A stretch of DNA of 64,000 bases from ASV31 sp965229765 (lineage in GTDB: Bacteria; Pseudomonadota; Alphaproteobacteria; Rhodobacterales; Rhodobacteraceae): positions 62,001 through 126,000 of the forward strand of contig CBDDJT010000002.1 of assembly GCA_965229765.1 (NCBI GenBank). The letters run 5' to 3'. Position numbers and translations under genes: made by a program. Below the pieces are notes generated by a model. The model worked only from the letters and a program-made list of their open reading frames with translations, was not told the DNA's origin and ran no database searches. This document shows positions 24,107-32,450 of this stretch, one piece after another (within the stretch, counting starts at the first letter, position 1; each line of letters starts with the position of its first letter).

Positions 24107-26467
24107 ATGACGGGCACGCACGGGCACGGCGGCGAACAGGGACATGGCGTCCGAAGAGTGGCGCTTGTCGGCAGACTATTCGGATTTCTCTTTGGTTTCA
24201 TGATCTTGCTGGCCGCAGCTGGCGGCGCGCAGGCCCAGAGCTATACCTTCAGTTCTGTCGATATCCAGGGAAATGAACGGATCGAGGCCGGCACGATCCT
24301 CAGCTATGCGGGAATCGCCCGGGGCGAAACGGTCTCTGCCGCCCAGCTTAACGCGGCATACCAGCGAATCCTTGGGTCGGGGCTTTTCCAGACCGTCGAT
24401 CTTGCGCCGCGCGGCGGCACGCTTGTCATCACCGTACGTGAGTGGCCGACGATCAACCGGGTCAGCATCGAAGGCAACAGGCGGCTGAAGGACGAAGACC
24501 TGCAACCCTTGTTGCAGTCGCAGTCACGGCGCGTGTTCAGCCCCACGGTTGCCGAGCAGGACGCCGCCGGCATCGTGGAGGCGTACCAGCAACAGGGGCG
24601 GCTTGCCGCCACCGTGGACCCTGTCATCATCGAGCGGTCCAACAACCGCGTCGATCTTGTGTTCGAGGTGTCCGAGGGGCGCGTTGTCGAGATCGAGCGG
24701 CTGAGCTTCATCGGAAACCGCAGCTATTCCGACCGCCGGCTGCGCCGGGTTCTCGAAACAAAGCAAGCGGGCATCCTGCGGGCGCTTATCCGGGCCGATA
24801 CCTTCGTCGCCGACCGGCTTGAATTCGACAAGCAGGTGCTGCGGGATTTCTACCTGTCGCGCGGATATGTCGATTTCCAGGTTCTGTCCGCGACGTCTGA
24901 GTTCTCGCGCGACCGGAACGGATTCTTCGTGACCTTCAACATCCGCGAAGGTCAGAGCTTCGATTTCGGAAACATCACGGTCACAAGTGACCTGCCGGAG
25001 ATCGACGTTGCTGAATACCAGGCGGTTCTTCAGCTCAAGCCCGGCGACACGTATTCGCCCACGCTGGTGGACGCGACGATTGCGCGGCTGGAACGGCTTG
25101 CCATCAAGAATGGCCTGGACTTTGTGCGCGCCGATCCGCGGATCACGCGCAACGACCGTGGGCTGAGGTTGGATATCGAGTTCAACCTGGTCCGCGGCGA
25201 GCGCATATTCGTCGAACGCATCGACATCGAAGGCAACACGACAACACTTGACCGGGTGATCCGTCAGCAGTTCAACACTGTCGAGGGCGACCCGTTCAAC
25301 CCGCGCGAAATTCGCGAAGCGGCGGAACGCATCCGTGCGATGGACTTCTTCGAGGCGACGGAGGTCCGTGCGCTGGACGGCAGCAGCCCCGACCAGGTGG
25401 TCATTGACGTAGACGTCGAGGAGAAGCCAACCGGCAGCCTTAGCTTCGGGGCCAGCTACAGCGTGTCTTCCGGTATCGGTTTCAACGCATCCTTTTCCGA
25501 GCGGAACTTTCTTGGACGTGGTCAAACGCTGAACTTCGGCGTCAGCACGGCAAGCGGGTCGCAAGGGGCGAACCTTCTGTTCGTGGAGCCTTACTTTCTT
25601 GGGCGCGACGTGGCGTTCAGCTTCAGCGGTTCGTACACGCGCACAAGCTATGCGACGAACACGTTCTACGACTCGCAGCTTGTCAGCGTTCAGCCGGGGC
25701 TTGAATTCCCGCTTGGGGAAACGGCGCGCCTGACGGTCAAAGGGGTCTTTGACGCTACGGAGGTGACGAACGTCGATGCGGGATCTTCGCAGATCCTGCG
25801 GACAGAAGCGGCGCGCGGATTCGAAAGCGCGGTGGGCGTTGGCTATCAGATCAGTTTTGACAACCGCACATCGGGCCTGAACCCTGACGCGGGTATCCTG
25901 TTCCGGTTCGGTCAGGACATCGCCGGTCTGACGGGCACCATGGACTACATCGAGACCAAGGGCCTTTTCGTCGCCGAGCGGACGATGCGCAACAGCGACA
26001 TCACCTTCCGTGCGGTTTTCGAAGGTGGGGCGATCACGTCGATCGGCGGCAACGGCACCAAGATCACCGACCGTTTCTTCCTGTCGTCAAGCCAGTTGCG
26101 CGGCTTTGACGTGCGCGGTGTCGGACCGAGGGATCTGAACTCGACCAACTTCGACGCGCTTGGTGGCAACTACTTTGCCGTGGCCCGGTTCGAAGCGGAC
26201 TTTCCGCTGCCGCTGCCCGAGGAATACGGGATTTCGGGTGGTGCGTTCCTTGACTTCGGGTCGGTATGGGGCCTCGACAATACGGCGGGTGGCCTGACTG
26301 GCACGAACCCCGTGGACGACCAGGCCTACCTTCGTGCGTCGATCGGTGTATCGGTCTTCTGGGAAACGCCCATCGGGCCGCTGCGGTTCAACTTTTCGCA
26401 GCCCCTCGCCAAGCAGACCTATGACGACGTTCGGAACTTCGACCTGACGGTTTCGACGTCCTTCTGA
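24107..26467 (+). CDS. bamA: Outer membrane protein assembly factor BamA
   Basis: The central barrel of the BAM complex, 786 residues, inserting beta-barrel proteins into the outer membrane. A signal peptide precedes about residue 44 (ending GGAQAQ). Five POTRA domains span about 45-440 and the C-terminal 16-strand barrel carries the family motif TDRFFLSSSQLRGFDVRGVG. The protein ends FDLTVSTSF, with the terminal Phe expected for outer-membrane barrels. ATG 24107 is preferred (GGGGGC upstream) over TTG 24098. Followed 2 bp later by the Skp-like gene. Confidence 0.95.
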   Translation: MTGTHGHGGEQGHGVRRVALVGRLFGFLFGFMILLAAAGGAQAQSYTFSSVDIQGNERIEAGTILSYAGIARGETVSAAQLNAAYQRILGSGLFQTVDLAPRGGTLVITVREWPTINRVSIEGNRRLKDEDLQPLLQSQSRRVFSPTVAEQDAAGIVEAYQQQGRLAATVDPVIIERSNNRVDLVFEVSEGRVVEIERLSFIGNRSYSDRRLRRVLETKQAGILRALIRADTFVADRLEFDKQVLRDFYLSRGYVDFQVLSATSEFSRDRNGFFVTFNIREGQSFDFGNITVTSDLPEIDVAEYQAVLQLKPGDTYSPTLVDATIARLERLAIKNGLDFVRADPRITRNDRGLRLDIEFNLVRGERIFVERIDIEGNTTTLDRVIRQQFNTVEGDPFNPREIREAAERIRAMDFFEATEVRALDGSSPDQVVIDVDVEEKPTGSLSFGASYSVSSGIGFNASFSERNFLGRGQTLNFGVSTASGSQGANLLFVEPYFLGRDVAFSFSGSYTRTSYATNTFYDSQLVSVQPGLEFPLGETARLTVKGVFDATEVTNVDAGSSQILRTEAARGFESAVGVGYQISFDNRTSGLNPDAGILFRFGQDIAGLTGTMDYIETKGLFVAERTMRNSDITFRAVFEGGAITSIGGNGTKITDRFFLSSSQLRGFDVRGVGPRDLNSTNFDALGGNYFAVARFEADFPLPLPEEYGISGGAFLDFGSVWGLDNTAGGLTGTNPVDDQAYLRASIGVSVFWETPIGPLRFNFSQPLAKQTYDDVRNFDLTVSTSF

Positions 26468-26469
26468 CG

Positions 26470-27129
26470 ATGCGTGCGCTCTTTGCCGCCTTCCTGACCG
26501 CCGGCCTGTGGGTCGGCGGTTCTGGTTCGGTGTTGGCGCAGCCGCTTGACCTTGCGGTATCGCCAATTCTTGTCATCGATCAGGAGAGGCTGTTTTCCGA
26601 AAGTCGGCTGGGTGAGCGGATATCCGATGAGATCGAGGCCGCGACAGATACCCTGGCCAACGAGAATCGCCGCATCGAAAGCGAACTCGTTGCCGAGGAG
26701 ATGTCGCTTACCGAGCGCCGTGCCAGCCTTCCGCCAGAAGAATTTCGCGCCCTTGCCGATATATTTGACCGCAAGGTTCAGCGTCTGAGGGCCGAGCAGG
26801 ATGAGAAAGAGCGCGCATTGCAGGCGCGGGGAGAGGCAGACAGGCAGGAGTTCCTGAACAGCATCATTCCGGTGCTGGGCGCCATCGCCCGCGAGCGCGG
26901 TGCAGTGGCGATTCTGGACCGCAGAGCGGTGTTCCTGTCTGCCGATCGCATCGACGTGACGGACGAAGCGATCCGCCGGCTGAACGTGGCCATCGATCAA
27001 GAGGATCGCCCGCCCACCACGGAGGACACGACGCCTCTGATCGACGGAAGCACCGAGGCGGGTGAGAACGACGCGGCATCCCCCCTGGACGAGCCGGCAC
27101 CTGATGCACCGCCCGCCACGGCGGACTGA
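26470..27129 (+). CDS. OmpH/Skp family periplasmic chaperone
   Basis: A 219-residue protein with a signal peptide (1-23, ends GSVLAQ) and an OmpH domain: VIDQERLFSESRLGERISDE, then a long charged coiled coil (about 50-130) and GAVAILDRRAVFLSADRIDVTDEAI-type ending (read in two parts). An acidic, Pro-rich tail (about 175-219) is extra to E. coli Skp. Position directly after bamA supports a role escorting barrel proteins to BAM. Confidence 0.88.
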   Translation: MRALFAAFLTAGLWVGGSGSVLAQPLDLAVSPILVIDQERLFSESRLGERISDEIEAATDTLANENRRIESELVAEEMSLTERRASLPPEEFRALADIFDRKVQRLRAEQDEKERALQARGEADRQEFLNSIIPVLGAIARERGAVAILDRRAVFLSADRIDVTDEAIRRLNVAIDQEDRPPTTEDTTPLIDGSTEAGENDAASPLDEPAPDAPPATAD

Positions 27130-27261
27130 GCCGGTCGCCCGTCGCGGGACGGGATCCCGCGAATCCCAGCCCGCAACATGCGTTTGCGTGTCTTGCCACG
27201 GTCCGAGCGAGTTGCTACTTCCCCACCGGGTGACGACAGAGTGTGAACTGGGGATACTGGT

Positions 27262-27726
27262 ATGGCCGATGGCCTGAGGAACGCCGACATCGCGGTGATC
27301 AAGCGGATCCTTCCGCATCGCTATCCTTTTCTCCTGGTGGATCGCGTGATCGACATCGACGGCAGCAACAGCGCCATCGGTGTCAAGAACGTCACCATCA
27401 ATGAGCCGTTCTTCCAGGGCCATTTCCCCGACGAGCCGGTGATGCCCGGCGTCCTGATCCTGGAGGCCATGGGCCAGACATGCGCGGTCATGATCAGCGT
27501 TGCCCGCGACTATGTCGATACCGGCACTTCGGTCTATCTGATGTCGATCGACAAGGCCAAGTTCCGCCGCAAGGTGGTTCCCGGCGACCGGCTTGAGCTT
27601 CACGTGACCACGCTGCGCGGGCACGAGAACAAGGTGGTCAAGCTGTCGTGTACCGGCAAGGTCGATGGCGAGACCGTTGCCGAGGCCGAGGTTATGGCAC
27701 TGATCGTGGCGCCCGGCGACGCCTGA
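27262..27726 (+). CDS. fabZ: 3-hydroxyacyl-[acyl-carrier-protein] dehydratase
   Basis: A 154-residue hot-dog-fold dehydratase forming trans-2-enoyl-ACP in fatty-acid elongation. The active-site His lies in LPHRYPFLLVDRV and the second catalytic residue Glu in GHFPDEPVMPGVLILEAMGQ. It completes the bamA-skp-fabZ arrangement seen in many proteobacteria, where lpx genes often follow; here they do not, as the next gene is convergent mnmA. Confidence 0.95.
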   Translation: MADGLRNADIAVIKRILPHRYPFLLVDRVIDIDGSNSAIGVKNVTINEPFFQGHFPDEPVMPGVLILEAMGQTCAVMISVARDYVDTGTSVYLMSIDKAKFRRKVVPGDRLELHVTTLRGHENKVVKLSCTGKVDGETVAEAEVMALIVAPGDA

Positions 27727-27763
27727 GGATCAATTCCCTATCCGGTTGTCCGGCCGGATGCAG

Positions 27764-28909
27764 TCAGCCACGCCAGATCCAGCCGCCGCCCAGAACGCGC
27801 CCGCCCTCGGGCGCGTAGAAGACACAGGCCTGGCCCGGCGACACGCCTTCCTCGGGAACGACCAGCTCAACCTCTGCCTCGGTCTCGGACAGGGGGCGAA
27901 TGACGGCCTCACGCGGCGGACGGGTCGAGCGCACCTTGACCGCAAGCCGCCACTCGGGTTTCGAGGTGAACGGCGCGTCCCCAAGCCAGTTGATCTCTCG
28001 TACCGGAACCGTCCGGGTCGAGAGCATCTCTTTGGAGCCGACGACGACGCTTCGGCTGTCCACGTCCAGTCGCACGACATAAAGCGGCTCTTCCAGCCCG
28101 CCGATGCCCAGCCCCCGGCGCTGACCGATGGTATAGTGGATGACCCCCGGGTGCCTGCCCAGGACACGGCCGTCGGCGTGCACGATTTCGCCAGGCTCTG
28201 CCGCGCCCGGTCTCAGCTTCTCGATCACGGACGCATAGTTGCCGTTGGGGACGAAGCAGATATCCTGACTGTCCGGCTTGTCGGCCACGGACAGCCCGTG
28301 CTGTGCGGCCAGCGCACGCGTTTCTTCCTTCGACGCCAGGTGCCCGAGGGGAAAGCGCAGATAGGCCAGCTGCTCTGCCGTTGTCGAAAAGAGAAAATAC
28401 GACTGATCGCGCGCCGGGTCGGCGGCCATGTGAAGCTCTGGCCCGGCAACGCCAAGCCTTCTCTGGATGTAGTGGCCTGTCGCCATGCAATCGGCGTCAA
28501 GGTCTCGCGCGGTTTCCAGCAGGTCGCGAAACTTCACACGTTCGTTGCAGCGAATGCAGGGAACCGGCGTCGCCCCGCCCAGATAGCTGTCGGCGAACTC
28601 GTCCATCACGCTTTCGCGAAACCTGTTTTCATAGTCGAGGACGTAATGGGGAAAGCCCATCGCCTCGGCCACTCGGCGGGCATCGTGGATATCGCGCCCC
28701 GCACAGCACGCGCCCTTCTTTGCCAGCGCCGCGCCATGATCGTAAAGCTGCAAGGTCACACCGACGACGTCGTAGCCTTCCGTGGCGAGCTGCGCCGCGA
28801 CCACGGAACTGTCGACCCCCCCCGACATGGCGACGACAACCCGCGTTTCGGCGGGGGGCTTGGCGAAGCCAAGCGAATTCAGTGCTGGGTCACGAGCATC
28901 AAGGGGCAT
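27764..28909 (-). CDS. mnmA: tRNA 2-thiouridylase MnmA
   Basis: A 381-residue enzyme forming 2-thiouridine at U34 of tRNA for Lys, Glu and Gln. PP-loop SGGVDSSV is at residues 29-36; catalytic cysteines are Cys118 (PVPCIRCNE) and Cys218 (SQDICFVPNG). The C-terminal domain ends CVFYAPEGGRVLGGGWI. ATG 28909 is chosen because CAGGA lies 8-9 bp upstream; ATG 28918 would have no spacer. Convergent with fabZ. Confidence 0.95.
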   Translation of the reverse strand: MPLDARDPALNSLGFAKPPAETRVVVAMSGGVDSSVVAAQLATEGYDVVGVTLQLYDHGAALAKKGACCAGRDIHDARRVAEAMGFPHYVLDYENRFRESVMDEFADSYLGGATPVPCIRCNERVKFRDLLETARDLDADCMATGHYIQRRLGVAGPELHMAADPARDQSYFLFSTTAEQLAYLRFPLGHLASKEETRALAAQHGLSVADKPDSQDICFVPNGNYASVIEKLRPGAAEPGEIVHADGRVLGRHPGVIHYTIGQRRGLGIGGLEEPLYVVRLDVDSRSVVVGSKEMLSTRTVPVREINWLGDAPFTSKPEWRLAVKVRSTRPPREAVIRPLSETEAEVELVVPEEGVSPGQACVFYAPEGGRVLGGGWIWRG

Positions 28910-29027
28910 GGCGATCATCCTGGAATGGACGGAATATAGGAAAATCCGCTGTACTCTCAAGCCCGTGTTTCACCCGAGGTTAAGCCAGCCGGTTGAGTGT
29001 TGCTGCCCGGTACAAGGGGTGAGTGAG

Positions 29028-29348
29028 ATGTATATCAAGAAACTTCCGGGACCGCGCATCGTGACCTTGCCGGACGGCAGCACGCTGTCACGCGCCGACC
29101 TGCCCAGCACGGCGACGCGCCGCTGGGTCGCACGGCGCAAGGCGGCCGTCGTGCGTGGCGTGGAATACGGGCTGCTGTCACGACAAGAGGCGCTGGATCT
29201 CTATGACCTGTCGGACGAGGAATTCGACGGCTGGTGCCGGGTGGTGACGCGCCATGGAGAAGCGGCGCTGAAGGCCACCCAGATCAAGAAGTATAGACAA
29301 CTTAAAGAAGAGTGTGCAAATTCCATCCAGGGGGTAACGGAGGGTTAA
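29028..29348 (+). CDS. sciP: CtrA inhibitor SciP (DUF1153)
   Basis: A 106-residue HTH protein. The family signature PRIVTLPDGSTLSRADLP and TRRWVARRKAAVVRGVEYGL is followed by LSRQEALDLYDLSDEEFDGW and RHGEAALKATQIKKYRQ. In Caulobacter SciP binds CtrA and blocks its activation of target promoters. ATG 29028 is the start (AAGGGGTGAG upstream) because it is where family similarity begins. It sits immediately upstream of ctrA, so regulator and inhibitor are physically linked. Confidence 0.92.
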   Translation: MYIKKLPGPRIVTLPDGSTLSRADLPSTATRRWVARRKAAVVRGVEYGLLSRQEALDLYDLSDEEFDGWCRVVTRHGEAALKATQIKKYRQLKEECANSIQGVTEG

Positions 29349-29352
29349 CCAT
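29345..29352 (+). promoter_or_regulatory. CtrA half-site TTAACCAT upstream of ctrA
   Basis: An exact TTAACCAT, the half-site form of the CtrA recognition sequence in alphaproteobacteria. It starts 54 bp upstream of the ctrA ATG (29399) and includes the TAA stop codon of sciP. It suggests CtrA autoregulation; no second TTAA lies at the 7-bp spacing of the full site. Confidence 0.55.
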
Positions 29353-29398
29353 TGCACGCGATTGTTGATTTCCAAACGTTGCGGTGTGGAGGCTGACA

Positions 29399-30115
29399 AT
29401 GCGTGTGCTTCTTGTGGAAGACGATCCGACGACATCGCGCGGCATCGAAATGATGCTGACGCATGCGAACCTGAATGTCTATTCGACGGAGATGGGCGAA
29501 GAGGGGATCGATCTTGCCAAGCTGTATGACTACGATCTGATCCTGCTCGATATCAATCTGCCCGACATGAATGGACACGAGGTGCTGCGGCAACTGCGCC
29601 TTGCCCGTGTCGACACTCCGATCCTGATCCTGTCGGGCGATACGGATACTGAAAGCAAGATCAAGGGCTTCGGCTTTGGCGCGGACGACTACATGACCAA
29701 GCCGTTCCACCGAGAGGAACTGGTGGCACGCATTCATGCCATTATCCGCCGGTCCAAGGGACATGCCCAGTCGATCATCAGCACCGGGCCGGTCGATGTG
29801 AACCTGGACGCCAAGACCGTTTCGGTCGAGGGCAAGTCGGTGCACCTGACGGGCAAGGAGTACCAGATGCTGGAACTGCTGAGCCTGCGAAAGGGAACGA
29901 CCCTGACCAAGGAAATGTTCCTCAACCATCTTTATGGCGGGATGGATGAACCGGAACTGAAGATCATCGATGTCTTCATCTGCAAGTTGCGCAAGAAGCT
30001 TAGCCAGGCGACGGGCGGTCAGAACTTCATCGAAACGGTCTGGGGCAGGGGCTATGTGCTGCGCGACCCCGAGCCTGTGCGCCGAACGGCAACGCAATTG
30101 GCGGTTGGGGTCTGA
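29399..30115 (+). CDS. ctrA: Cell-cycle response regulator CtrA
   Basis: A 238-residue OmpR-type regulator. The receiver domain has acidic pocket Glu7-Asp8-Asp9, phosphoacceptor Asp51 (LILLDINLP) and Lys in YMTKPFH. The winged helix (about 130-230) contains LTGKEYQMLELLSLRKGTTL and the recognition-helix region DEPELKIIDVFICKLRKK typical of CtrA. In Rhodobacterales CtrA mainly controls motility and gene-transfer-agent genes and is not essential. GGAGG precedes ATG 29399. Confidence 0.96.
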   Translation: MRVLLVEDDPTTSRGIEMMLTHANLNVYSTEMGEEGIDLAKLYDYDLILLDINLPDMNGHEVLRQLRLARVDTPILILSGDTDTESKIKGFGFGADDYMTKPFHREELVARIHAIIRRSKGHAQSIISTGPVDVNLDAKTVSVEGKSVHLTGKEYQMLELLSLRKGTTLTKEMFLNHLYGGMDEPELKIIDVFICKLRKKLSQATGGQNFIETVWGRGYVLRDPEPVRRTATQLAVGV

Positions 30116-30193
30116 CATCGGCGACGCGGCGGGCTGGACGCCGGGCGGGACCGCTCCTATCACAGGGGCAGACACCCCGACCGGAGCGCGCAG

Positions 30194-32446
30194 ATGGCCG
30201 AGGCCTACACCCCCGTGGACGCGTTGACGCGCGAAGAGGCGATCGTAGAACTCGCGCGCCTGGCGGACGTGATCGCCCGCGCGAACACGGCCTATCACGT
30301 CAAGGATGCGCCCGAGATATCGGACGCCGAGTACGACGCCGCCAAGCGGCGCAATACCGCGATCGAGGAACGCTTTCCCGATCTCAAGCGCGATGACAGC
30401 CCGTCCGAGCAGGTGGGCGCGGCGGCCGGAGAGGGCTTTGCAAAGGTCCGCCATGCCGTGCGGATGCTGTCGCTGGCAAACGCGTTCGACGACACCGACG
30501 TGCGCGATTTCGATGAGGGTCTGCGCAAGTATCTTGGCCTGTCGGCCGATGCACCTCTTGGTTACACTGCGGAACCGAAGATCGACGGTCTGTCGCTGTC
30601 ACTGCGGTACGAGGGCGGCCGCCTGGTGCACGCAGCAACCCGCGGGGACGGCGAAACCGGCGAGAATGTCACCGCGAATGCGCTGACGGTCGAGGACATT
30701 CCGGCCACCGTAACAGGCGCACCGGACGTGCTGGAGGTTCGCGGCGAAGTCTACATGAGCCATGCGGATTTCGAGGCGTTGAACGCGCGGCAGGCGGCGG
30801 CAGGCGAAAAGACATTCGCCAACCCGCGAAACGCCGCGGCCGGATCGCTTCGGCAACTTGACGCCGCGATCACGCGCACCCGGCCACTGCGGTTTTTCGC
30901 CTATGCCTGGGGCGAACTGAGCGAGCCACTGGCAGACACGCAAATGCAGGCGATCGGGCGACTGGCGTCGCTTGGGTTCGCCACCAACCCGCTGACGGCA
31001 CTTTGCGATGGGCCCGCGGCGCTTCTTGTGCACTATCGCCTGATCGAGGCGCAGCGAGCCACGCTGGGCTATGATATCGACGGCGTTGTCTACAAGGTCG
31101 ATGCGCTGGACCTGCAGCGGCGGCTTGGCTTTCGCTCTACAACGCCACGCTGGGCGATCGCGCACAAGTTCCCGGCCGAACTTGCCTGGACACGGCTGGA
31201 CCGCATCGAGATACAGGTCGGCCGCACAGGCGCCCTGTCGCCGGTTGCGCGATTGATGCCGGTGACGGTGGGCGGGGTCGTGGTGTCAAACGCAACCCTG
31301 CACAATGAGGATTACATCGCCGGACGCGATGCACGCGGCGGGCCGATCCGCGAGGGCAAGGACATCCGAGAGGGCGACTGGGTTCAGGTCTACCGTGCCG
31401 GAGACGTCATTCCCAAGGTCGCGGACGTGGACCTGTCACGCCGTCCCGGATCGGCGGAACCCTTTGTCTTTCCCACAACCTGCCCCGAGTGCGGGTCGCA
31501 GGCCGTGCGGGAAGAGGGCGACTCGGTGCGCCGCTGCACCGGCGGCCTGATCTGTCCGGCACAAGCGGTCGAAAAGCTGAAGCACTTTGTCAGCCGCGCT
31601 GCCTTCGACATCGAGGGGCTGGGGGCCAGGCAGGTCGAACAGTTCTACCGGGATGGCTGGATCCAAGAGCCGGCAGAGATATTCACCCTGCAGGACCGCT
31701 ATGGAAACACCAGCCTGACCCAATTGAAGAACCGCGAAGGCTGGGGCGAGAAATCCGCAGAAAACCTCTTTTCCGCAATCGCGGAAAAGCGGCGCATCCC
31801 GTTGGCCAGGCTGATTTTTGCCTTGGGCATCCGGCATGTGGGAGAGGTGGCAGCCGCCGATCTTGCCCGCCATTTCGGCAGTTGGCCGGCGCTGGAAAGG
31901 GCGGTGGATGCCGCCGGTCCCGCCGCCGTCGCCCACCGCGCCGCGGAAGCGGCAGCCAGCGAAGAACAGGCTGCCGCACGCGCCGGGGGACGCCGCGCCC
32001 GTGTGGCCGACACCCGCGAAAGGATCTGGCAGGACGCCCAGGTGCCGCCGGCCGCACGCGCCGCCTGGGAGGACCTGACGGGTATCGACGGGATCGGCGC
32101 GACCGTTGCGCTGTCCCTGACGGATGCCTTCGGGCAAGTGACCGAGCGCGACTCGATCCGCCGTCTTGTGGGGCATCTGGATATCCTGCCGCCTGACCTC
32201 GCGGCACAGGAAAGCCCTGTGGCGGGCAAGACCGTGGTCTTTACCGGCACATTGGAAAAGATGACCCGGGCCGAGGCCAAGGCGCGGGCCGAAGCGCTTG
32301 GCGCCAAGGTGTCCGGCAGCGTCAGCGCAAAGACCGACCTTCTGGTCGCCGGCCCCGGAGCGGGCTCCAAGGCGACCAAGGCCGCCGCGCTTGGGGTCGA
32401 GACCATCGACGAAGATGGGTGGCTGGCCCTGATCGGCGAGGGTTAG
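30194..32446 (+). CDS. ligA: NAD-dependent DNA ligase
   Basis: A 750-residue ligase. Adenylation Lys129 is in the KIDG motif (AEPKIDGLSLSLRYEGG); the OB fold follows, then a zinc finger (TTCPECGSQAVREEG ... RCTGGLICPAQ), helix-hairpin-helix repeats and a C-terminal BRCT domain (about 672-748, SPVAGKTVVFTGTLEKMTRA). It is longer than the usual 670-700 residues because of an Ala/Arg-rich insertion at about 578-625 in the HhH region. Followed 4 bp later by recG. Confidence 0.96.
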   Translation: MAEAYTPVDALTREEAIVELARLADVIARANTAYHVKDAPEISDAEYDAAKRRNTAIEERFPDLKRDDSPSEQVGAAAGEGFAKVRHAVRMLSLANAFDDTDVRDFDEGLRKYLGLSADAPLGYTAEPKIDGLSLSLRYEGGRLVHAATRGDGETGENVTANALTVEDIPATVTGAPDVLEVRGEVYMSHADFEALNARQAAAGEKTFANPRNAAAGSLRQLDAAITRTRPLRFFAYAWGELSEPLADTQMQAIGRLASLGFATNPLTALCDGPAALLVHYRLIEAQRATLGYDIDGVVYKVDALDLQRRLGFRSTTPRWAIAHKFPAELAWTRLDRIEIQVGRTGALSPVARLMPVTVGGVVVSNATLHNEDYIAGRDARGGPIREGKDIREGDWVQVYRAGDVIPKVADVDLSRRPGSAEPFVFPTTCPECGSQAVREEGDSVRRCTGGLICPAQAVEKLKHFVSRAAFDIEGLGARQVEQFYRDGWIQEPAEIFTLQDRYGNTSLTQLKNREGWGEKSAENLFSAIAEKRRIPLARLIFALGIRHVGEVAAADLARHFGSWPALERAVDAAGPAAVAHRAAEAAASEEQAAARAGGRRARVADTRERIWQDAQVPPAARAAWEDLTGIDGIGATVALSLTDAFGQVTERDSIRRLVGHLDILPPDLAAQESPVAGKTVVFTGTLEKMTRAEAKARAEALGAKVSGSVSAKTDLLVAGPGAGSKATKAAALGVETIDEDGWLALIGEG

Positions 32447-32450
32447 GGGG

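Noticed and set aside
28980..28994. TTAA and TTGA pair upstream of sciP as a full CtrA site
   Set aside because: The gap is 9 bp rather than 7 and the second half is TTGA, so it does not match TTAA-N7-TTAA.
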